NCBI GenBank assembly: GCA_028583405.1
Contig: CM053247.1
Coordinates: 8,624,946-8,688,945, forward strand
DNA from: Pogonophryne albipinna
Taxonomy: Eukaryota; Chordata; Actinopteri; Perciformes; Artedidraconidae
Direction of reading: 5' to 3'
Length of the DNA stretch: 64,000 nucleotides
Each line of letters opens with the position of its first letter. Positions within the stretch are counted from its first letter, which is position 1. Under the pieces are notes generated by a model. The model saw nothing but the letters and a program-made list of their open reading frames with translations. It searched no databases and was not told where the DNA came from. Made by a program: the position numbers and the translations under genes. Positions 48,429 through 64,000 of the stretch are shown here, piece after piece.

Positions 48429-49731
48429 CAGAGGTGCACATAACATTTTTGCCCTGGTTCTCAAAGGAGCACCTGGAGATGTTGCTTGGTGCTCATCCTT
48501 AAAATGAAATAAACCGTAACTTTTGAGGGGGTCTTGACTTTATTTGTCAGACACACGGCACTGAACACACGTGCAGAGGTGAAGACAGAACACACATGCA
48601 GAGGTGAACACAAGACAACATTAGCACGACCAGTAATCCTACAAGCTGTCATCACTACCCTCCTCACTGTTCTCCTCACTGTCTTCCTCACTGTCAGACA
48701 TGTAGCTGATGATGTAGGCCTACTACTTTCTCTCTGGTTGAGTCTGCGATTAGCTGCTTACATCCACAAGTCAACAGCTGGTTTTGGGTCGAAAGTCTCT
48801 GTTATCATCTTAGACAAGTGGATGTAATCAAATAAGTATGTGAACATAACCAATAACCTACCATAGCCAATAACAAATTAATGTAACTTATTTTATTTTT
48901 GTTGTTCATTCATATCTTATTTTACCTTAACATTTATTTATTTATGCATTTTTTTTTATCTTTCCAGTTTTAAACGATATGTCTGGTTTACTGTCCTATA
49001 GTATACATTGGAATGATTTCAAACGTGTTTATCCCAATAATTATAAAGGAGTGCCTTGAAAATATGTGTTTACATAAATTGTGATCAAACCGTTTGAACT
49101 TAGACTAAAGTTAACTATCTAAACACTCAGAGTCCTTTACCTCACTGAGCTGTAGTATCAGCCTCTCAGTCTGACTGGAGAGGACTCTCCCTCCACATTA
49201 TTGTAGAAACATCTTCTTCTTATATCCGTTAGAGCAGCTAGCACCAGATGCTAATAACAACAGCGCTGGTACCGGTGCACCCTCCCTCGCTCGCTGAGCT
49301 GCGGGCGCCAGATAAGCCAACATCCCCCATTTTCATCACTTACAGCGCCCATTGTACAGGGCAAATGAAAAGTGTAACCGGGGTGAAAAGGGTGTTACAT
49401 TTACTTAATTATGAATATTGTTACATCAAGGCCGAAAATTAGGATGAGCCCCAACGGTCAAAAATGTTTTTTTCCCTCCCAGAGCTGCCAGCGCAGCGCC
49501 TCCCCAGATCTGTCGCCCTAGGCGAACATCTATTACGCCAGTGCTACGGGCCGGCCCTGAGTTCATATGCAACTCGCAAATATCTTTCTCTCTCTCCTCT
49601 CTTCTCCCTTCTCTCTCCTCTCTCTCTCTCTCAATGTTGGTACGCAAATGCGCCTTTTTTCAAATAACCCGGTGCTCTTTTTTTGGCGGAGGTGTGCATG
49701 CGCACCTGCGCACCAGTTATGTGCAGCCCTG
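48429..49731. mobile_element. Non-autonomous hAT, 1303 bp
   Basis: Begins CAGAGGTGCACATAAC and ends GTTATGTGCAGCCCTG, with a perfect 8-bp duplication CTTATGGA (48421-48428, 49732-49739). The interior shares 'agcaccagatgctaa' with the BED-type hAT in the left blocks. No intact transposase. Confidence 0.95.
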
Positions 49732-50154
49732 CTTATGGAGGTGAGTGGGACAGGGGAGTTTTGCCTATGAGATTAATTCAATTACTGGGTAAAAAAACTC
49801 CAATATGAGACAGGAGGACAAACCAAGTTCAGTGCGAGTACATTGAAGACATAATAATAAGATCTGGTCAACCCGAAAACCATAGGCGGATTTTGCGGGG
49901 GGGCATTGCCCCCCCTATTGGCTGAAATATGTTACAGCATTACTACGTCTAAAACTGTTCCAATACAAATATTTTGTATATCAATATTTTAATAGATGTA
50001 ATAAAATGATTGTTACAATACAAATCTGAATAATATCATGTTTTGTTTGAAATAATTTAGTGTGACGTATGAGGTAAAGGACACAAGTTCCCTCGCTTTT
50101 TTTTTTGCATACATTGATTCAGCTATTGTATTACAATAATTAGCAGTAATGGGT

Positions 50155-50268
50155 ATGCAGCGATTTTTAAAACGTCCAATTTCTGGGACGTTTAAGGCGT
50201 CTACTTCTGCACTAAGTAGGACACTGGTTAATAATGTTGTCGCGTGTTCAAGTAACCAAGGGATATAG
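50155..50268 (+). pseudogene. Truncated hAT transposase N-terminus
   Basis: A 37-codon frame starting MQRFLKRP and ending in TAG. Short Lys/Arg-rich starts of this kind occur in ZMYM/TTF-type hAT transposases. The zinc finger and catalytic parts are not present. Confidence 0.4.
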
Positions 50269-50289
50269 TAGTTATCAAATAAGTATAAG

Positions 50290-50534
50290 ATGTGTTACGG
50301 AAATCTTAGACCTAGTCAATACTGTGGAGGAGCACCAAAAAGGATTTCAAACGTGTTCGTTTCCGCATCCGCATGTACATCAGCACAATGGGCAGAGCCT
50401 GTGTCCATGACAGACCTGTGTCTGCACAGCATTTTGCTAGCTTGTTTTTTATTGTGCTGTTCTCTCTTTCCACCGCACCCCCACTCTGTGGATGGTAAGC
50501 ACAATGCTTTCTGATATCCATGCCCAGGTATTCT
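50290..50534 (-). pseudogene. Endogenous retrovirus integrase fragment, C-side
   Basis: The minus strand encodes the second half of a retroviral integrase core (HPQSGGAVEREN, then ALPIVLMYMRMRKRT). A frameshift precedes the last recognised residues (FEILFGAPPQ). It continues the fragment at 51551-52020 across an inserted hAT. It is a decayed fossil with no LTR, gag or env nearby. Confidence 0.8.
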
Positions 50535-51550
50535 CAGGGCCGGCCCTGACCAATTTGCCGCCCTAGGCAAGATTTTAGCTGGCGCCCCCCCCCCCCCCCC
50601 CCCCCCCCCCAAAATGCAGACACTTACTATGACTCGTGCGTGCACGGTTGTGGCATGAACACCAAAACAGAAAGATATGGACACAAGATGTGTGCAACTG
50701 TATTTAGTTTCCTATCCATTTGAACATGATTTAAGTGGGGGGGGGGAACTCACCTCCTCTAGGGGAAGACTTTTTTTTTTAATATGGAAGTTAAAAGCAT
50801 CAATCTGGTGCACTTTGAGAGCAACATTAGGAGCTCTATGGATACATCTCTCAACACCCATATGAAACAGAACTGTAAGCAGATTTTCTTTTTTTCTTTA
50901 TGGATATTTTACAAATCACTCCCCTTTCAAACTGTATTCTTGTTTATTAATAACAACTTTTTTGTACTGTCAGTATTTTATACCTGTTTTTCACCTATTC
51001 TCTTATTTTTGTATAACTATAATGATCATATAAAGGTGTGCCTTTACCTCACTGAGCTGAGGTTATCAGAGCCTCTTAGTCTTTCAGGAGAGAGCTCTCT
51101 AAAGCTCTCCCCCCCGCGGCTGCTTACAATGTAAATTCCGATGTTAATAAAAGCACACAGAAGCTGTGTACGTTTTTTGGGAGTTTGATTTATTTTAAAT
51201 GAATACAAATACAAAATGAAAACCTATAATTGCACACTAAAACCATTATTTCAAAAAAAGAACAATTTCACATAAACCTCTTTACTGGGGCTGTCAACTT
51301 GATTTTTTTTGGGGGGGGGTGTGTGCCATAGTTTATGGATGCTGTACGCAATATAGGCGTAGTTCTGTTAGTATAAGATAATAAGATGTACTTTGTTGAT
51401 CCAAAATCGGGAAATTGTGTTGTTATGAAATTTAAAAAAATATTTTTTTTAAATTTCTAACTTTTTTAATTTTTTTAATTTTCGGCGCCCCCTATGGGTT
51501 GATGCGCCCTTAGCATTCGCCTATACTGCCTATGCCGAGGGCCGGCCCTG
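50535..51550. mobile_element. Non-autonomous hAT inside the integrase fragment, 1016 bp
   Basis: Begins CAGGGCCGGCCCTG, ends GAGGGCCGGCCCTG, with a perfect 8-bp duplication GGTATTCT (50527-50534, 51551-51558). It includes a C homopolymer at about 50587-50610 and the dispersed 'aagcatcaatctggtg' motif. No transposase. Confidence 0.95.
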
Positions 51551-52020
51551 GGTATTCTCCTATCTGGGTAATGGCCTCATTAGCAAAATGTGAACCGTTT
51601 TCGCTAGAAATCTTGTCTGGTAGTCCCCATCTAGGAATGATTTCCCTCAGTAGTGCCTTTGCCACAGAATTTACTGTCTGTGCCTTTACTGGGAAAGCTT
51701 CAACCCATTTGGACCACATGTCCACCACCACCAGACAGTGCTTCTTACCCTCTGATGGGCTAAGCTCAATGAAATCCAGCATTAGGTGCTCAAATGGCCT
51801 GGTGGGAGGTGGATGTGCTCCGGGTCCTGTAACCTTTACTGGTCTACCAGCATTTTGCGTAATCCAAATTAGGCATGCTTCACAGTGCTTTTGAGCTGTT
51901 ACTGTGAACCCCCTTGATAGCCTCTAACATCCCTCCTTTTGACACATGATCCAACCCATGTGTCAACTTAGCAAAATGAGGGAAGAAATGTCTTGGGAGA
52001 CATGGATTGAAATTTGGACC
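51551..52020 (-). pseudogene. Endogenous retrovirus integrase fragment, N-side
   Basis: The minus strand encodes the first part of the integrase core (DFIELSPSEGKKHCLVVVD, FSKW-type WSKWVEAFPVK, NGSHFANEAI) and, upstream, remains of the zinc-binding region (KHCEACLIWITQNAGRP) with a stop near 51900. The second catalytic Asp region reads SSENGSHF where SSDNG is usual, so a catalytic residue is lost. Confidence 0.8.
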
Positions 52021-52282
52021 ATGCACAGTTATGTAATGCACTGTTTTTGGGGGGAGAGACCGCCCCTTCCATATGAGTGTGTGTGTACAGCGGGCATGAG
52101 AAGTGCATGACGGGACGAGTTGTGTTCGTATGTGGAAAAGTCATACTCAGTGCGGTGAACGCTGGCTTTATTGCTACTGTATCCGTAGCACCCCACGCAA
52201 TAGTTGGGACTGTGTTCTGACGTCAGTAAAAAAGGTTTGCCCCCCCCAAGCGCAAATGTCAAACTCCGCCTATGCCGAAAAC

Positions 52283-53072
52283 TGGTGCGAACTGTTTTGT
52301 ATTTAGGATTCTTACCACTTTATTGGTCACATGCTAGCTGTTGTCCAAATTAGCCTCTATGTCTTTGTCTTTTGGGTGAGTTTTCATCATGGATGGTTTA
52401 TAGTATACGAAGTGAATTAGCAACCGTGATGTCACACATTGGTTTGTGAACTACAGTTTTGACAATATTTTCTTTCATGAACCTAAAAATACCCTTTGCA
52501 AATATTAAAGAAAACATGGCCAACACATAAACAAACCAATACCATCGCCTCTAGACTAGAGGAGCAAGTGAAGATGTGGAGCACTCAACCGAGGCTACAC
52601 CCAATATAACAACTGGCACTATACTGTATGTACATACTTTGAATTTGCACCAGCACACAGACGTTTTATATTTTTTATCATATTAACTATTATTCCCATC
52701 TGTTTATATGGTTACAGCCCAACCTAATTAAATTGTTGTTATTTTAATCTATACCGTTACTAAAATAATTATTCACATTATCCCTGTATGTACTCTTACC
52801 TATCCTGTGTTACCTTGCTGTTGCTGCTACAAAACCTGAATTTCCCTACGGTTATTAGTAAAGTCTTATCTTACCTTATCTAGTGTTTGCTCGTGTAAAA
52901 CCCATTTTATGGTTCATACAGTAAAAATACCAGGCTTAGGTATAGATCATTTTAAACACCAATTACTAAGTTAATGTGTCATTATTTCAGAATTATTCAA
53001 GATTTTAAGAGGGACCAAAAAGTGAATGACTAAGCAGTTATAGTTTAAGAACACAAGCGTGCGCAAGAACGA
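52283..53072. other. LINE-tail debris, no gene
   Basis: About 52800-52880 has the 'gaatttccctacgg' LINE tail with TCTTATCTTA; the remainder is not recognised. Confidence 0.5.
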
Positions 53073-53081
53073 ACGCACGAA

Positions 53082-53125
<44 letters not shown>

Positions 53126-53126
53126 C

Positions 53127-53214
<88 letters not shown>
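53073..53214. repeat. (GCAC)n/(CA)n microsatellite
   Basis: Tetranucleotide ACGC repeats pass into a (CA)n run. In the minus-strand transcript this is a long GU repeat. Confidence 0.95.
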
Positions 53215-53216
<2 letters not shown>

Positions 53217-54342
53217 CATTAGAATCACAGACTAAAATTAGAAGTGTCTAATTACTAACAAGTAACACTAACACTATGTGTCTATCCAACTTTCTTATCT
53301 CTCTCTACCACATAACTGTACCTTCTTTGTCGCAGCTGTGGCTTCAGTCTTTCCAGAAAGACAGAAAGAAAAAACGAGAAAAGACAGAAAAGTCACACAA
53401 TACACACAAACCATAGCATCACAGACACAGGGTTGGTCATACTGTAAGTATGCAGATGGAGAAAAAAGTCAAGGTTTTTTTTTTGCTGGGTTTTATGATA
53501 TTGTGGATTGGGTACGGTGAATAAAAGCTTGATGTTTATTGCCTCTGGTTTATTGGCATCCTACAAAACAAAGGGGGGAAATGACATCAACTGTGCAAGT
53601 CTTATGTTTCACTGCTGCACACTGACTTCATCCCAAACAGGATTTGTTGGACGATAGTGAACTGATACAATGAATTATCAGTTACTTAGCTAATTAAGAT
53701 GGATGGTTCATGGCCAACGATAATTTACGAGGCTTTCGGTAAAATATATATTACCAACAAACACACTCAAGATAAGCAGCTGCAACACGAGCATCATTTC
53801 TCATATAGTGTTTATGCTTGCTACTTTGTGTGTAGATGGAAGAACCAAAATAATATGGTGCCAGCTGACAGCATCACTTTCCAAATGTTGGAAATAATTA
53901 ATAACTTATTTAATTTGAGTTTATGACGATTCACTGCAATGCTGTGAAAAGGGAATAAAACTTTCCCTATTTTATTGTAGACTAACCAATATTCCAATGT
54001 ATCCCTTAGCTTTTTACAAATTCAGGATTGACTGATGTTTTTTATTAATAATAGGGCAATATATTGAAATTTAAATTAATTTAAAATAATCCAAATAGAG
54101 AGATCCCATTTACATTTATTTTGTGGTCAAAAAAGGGCTCTTGGCTCGGGTTTAACAAGATTGATTCAAGTGACTGCTTTAATATTGTACCTGCAGTGTC
54201 AATAATGTACAGCAGTCTGACTGTAAGACAGGGGTGAGTATTGAACCATGGTTAACAGGGTAATCTATAGGAGTAGTTTGAGAGGTGATTCAGCGGGAAC
54301 ATCTCTAAGGAGGAAAAATGTAGATGATTGTGACAGACAAAC
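53215..54342. other. No exon recognised
   Basis: AT-rich sequence; a possible exon near 53330 was not in a usable length or phase. Confidence 0.5.
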
Positions 54343-62275
<7,933 letters not shown>

Positions 62276-64000
62276 CTGTAGAGAGAAAGACACACGCTCA
62301 TTCTCACCTTACTTACAAAACACAATTGCTGGGCAAACCAATGACAAGACCAGCTACTATAATAGAGATTAATCCACTGTTATTTTACAGAAAGATTTCA
62401 TAAGATTACCTCAAATTTAAATAGTCAAGTTAATGTCCCAAGATAGATACAAGAGGTGGAATTTATCACTATGTATATACTGTAGATTTCTACTATAATT
62501 TTTCAAGGTTTCCACATTGCTCAAAGGTGGCACGTCACACAAAATGGTGAAATTAAGCACAAACAAACGAAAGAATATAGATGTCTTTATGAAAAACACT
62601 TTGCTGCCTCTCTTGTAGCCAAAAATGAAAATGTACGTAAAATAATTGCATTTCAGTTATTAGGTCACACCTGGTGGACGATGAGTTGAACACAATGTGT
62701 CTGTCTGAGATGTACCAATTCCAACAGGATTCTTGCTCTTTCATCACCATAGCAAGAAAAGCCTTTGGTGTGAACTTCTGTAAGCTCAAACTTAAATCAA
62801 ACATCAGACCAGATATTCAAAAACCAGAAACAGTTATTGAATATGTTGTGATTATATATATGTCTTAATTATAAGTCTTTTTTCGAGTCCAAAAAGAAAC
62901 TTGGCGCTGCAACCTTCATGTTTGTGCTAGACTTTGATGATTTAAATATGAATGCATCTTCTAAATGCCTACGCTCTCTGGATACTGTCTAACTTAGTTA
63001 AAGGTGTTTAGTTAAACACCTTAGTTTACGCACCATTGCTCCTTGTATGCTCGGGTTGGATGGTCGGCCCTGACCACCTGTAGACTAAACTATTAGCATA
63101 TCCTCACTTATAAGGCTATCATTGGTGTTCTATCATGTAAAATACAGATGTATATACTTATGAAAAATACAGGAATTCATTGGCTTGCAATGTGGACTTG
63201 TTTTTACTAACTGTCCCAAAAGTCGACACTGAGCTGTTGAAAAGAGCGTTTGGTTAAGCGGCTCCATTTGCAGATTTAAAGTGCTTCTTAATGACCGACA
63301 AGCAGGCAGCTCTCTCTGAAGATGCTTTGTATGATGTGGTTTCTGATGGAGACTATGATATGTTCAGTGTTCTAGTTTTAATTTGTTTCTGTAACTGTGC
63401 TGCTATATCTTGGCCATGACTCTCTTGTAAAATGGTTTAATCTCAATGAGACTATACTCCTGGTTGAATAAAAGTTGAAAAAAATAAACAACAGCCACCA
63501 CTACCTTAGTGCATTTTGCTTCATTAGACATGTTGCTTTAAGTTCTCTGAGATTTGATGGACGAAGAAATGCATTTCAAAAGTACTGGCTAGTATGACAT
63601 CGTTGTAGCACATGGTTCAATGCGTGTTTCCCTTTTGAAATATATGTTTTTTTGTTATCAGGTTCAATTATGTCTCTTTGGGGTTAATGAGCAAAACACT
63701 GTTTCCACCATTTTAAGGAAAATGGGGTTCAATCTATGCCACGCGTGACAAGTTTGCCATTTTATGTGTGCCTTCCATGCTTGAAAAGCATTTGAAGTTC
63801 AAAAGGAAAAAGTAAAAAAAAACGTTATATCCTGCTGTGGGCCATATCCGGGGTATGTCGTTAACATCACACCTTTCCCACAAATTGACCAAGAAAGCCT
63901 GGTTAGAACCCCTCATTGATAAGTAACACCTGGAAAATGTCCCCCCAACAAGCAGCATCGAGTTTTGACGTTTGACCTCAAATTGTACAAACAAACGCTA
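62276..64000. other. No exon or element recognised
   Basis: A splice-like segment near 63500 on the minus strand was not a multiple of three. About 62900-63480 has faint LINE-tail character ('gaataaaagttg'). Confidence 0.45.

Larger units (their letters stand above)
49881..52274. mobile_element. hAT-like element carrying retroviral integrase sequence
   Basis: Ends CATAGGCGGATTTTGC and CAAACTCCGCCTATG, with a perfect 8-bp duplication CCGAAAAC (49873-49880, 52275-52282). Near its left end, 50155-50268 reads MQRFLKRPISGTFKAST and stops, resembling the N-terminus of a hAT transposase. The middle (about 50290-52020) is endogenous-retrovirus integrase on the minus strand, itself interrupted by another element. 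Confidence 0.75.

Noticed and set aside
49881..52274. A complete endogenous retrovirus
   Set aside because: Only integrase sequence was found; no LTR, gag, protease, reverse transcriptase or env was seen on either side.
53325..53350. Further microexon on the minus strand near 'ttctttgtcgcagctg'
   Set aside because: Possible lengths of 14 or 20 nt break the phase-0 rule.
63490..63535. Further microexon on the minus strand
   Set aside because: The AG-to-GT lengths available are 14 or 31 nt, not multiples of three, and the peptide is not charged.

Overview
This window is vertebrate nuclear DNA, almost certainly from a teleost fish. The signs are split exons with GT-AG borders, long CA microsatellites, L2-type LINE 3' ends with TTATTATT tails, Tc1 and hAT transposons with exact target-site duplications, and TTAA-flanked MITEs. 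Two real gene loci are visible: a C-type lectin fragment (9.2-11.3 kb, + strand) and the 3' half of an unc13/Munc13 gene (33.0-41.3 kb, - strand). A duplicated, apparently intronless coiled-coil gene lies in the left part (1.9-4.5 kb and 15.4-18.1 kb, - strand).

Left third (1-24.65 kb). A block of about 9 kb occurs twice, at 1-8936 and 13548-24652. By eye the copies are almost identical apart from small indels and one 2.1 kb insertion in the second. Each block holds an L2 tail, an inverted second L2 tail, a ciliary-type coiled-coil gene resembling CFAP210/CCDC173 with a 51-bp coding minisatellite at its C-terminus and an RFX X-box upstream, hAT and LINE debris, and a DNA transposon with terminal inverted repeats of about 430 bp that encodes a cysteine-rich (CXC/tesmin-like) protein. 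Homology between the blocks stops exactly at the outer end of that transposon. Between them lie two C-type lectin domain exons, several MITEs, and an L2 tail split by a hAT element.

Middle (24.65-33 kb). This part is repeats: a foldback hairpin, a GGGCCC-ended MITE also found inside block 2, a TTAA MITE, and a 2 kb decayed L2 reverse transcriptase. The stretch 29.4-33 kb has no recognisable gene and includes the presumed 3' UTR of unc13.

Right half (33-64 kb, - strand). Ten exons encode the end of the MUN domain and the C-terminal C2 domain of an Unc13b-like synaptic priming protein. The introns and the next 13 kb upstream are filled with transposons: a Tc1 fossil, several LINE 3' ends, a hAT, and a hAT-like element that contains a fragment of endogenous-retrovirus integrase, itself split by a third element. 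Further upstream (54.3-62.3 kb) are eleven candidate microexons of 9-45 nt, all multiples of three, all phase 0, and nearly all encoding Glu/Asp/Lys-rich peptides. They can join in frame to the first recognised unc13 exon. They may be a modular, alternatively spliced charged linker inserted into the MUN domain, and they are the most interesting observation in the window. The C1, C2B and early MUN exons are not in the window.

Splice sites, target-site duplications and frames were read directly from the sequence. Gene family names rest on recognised motifs, and no search could be run.
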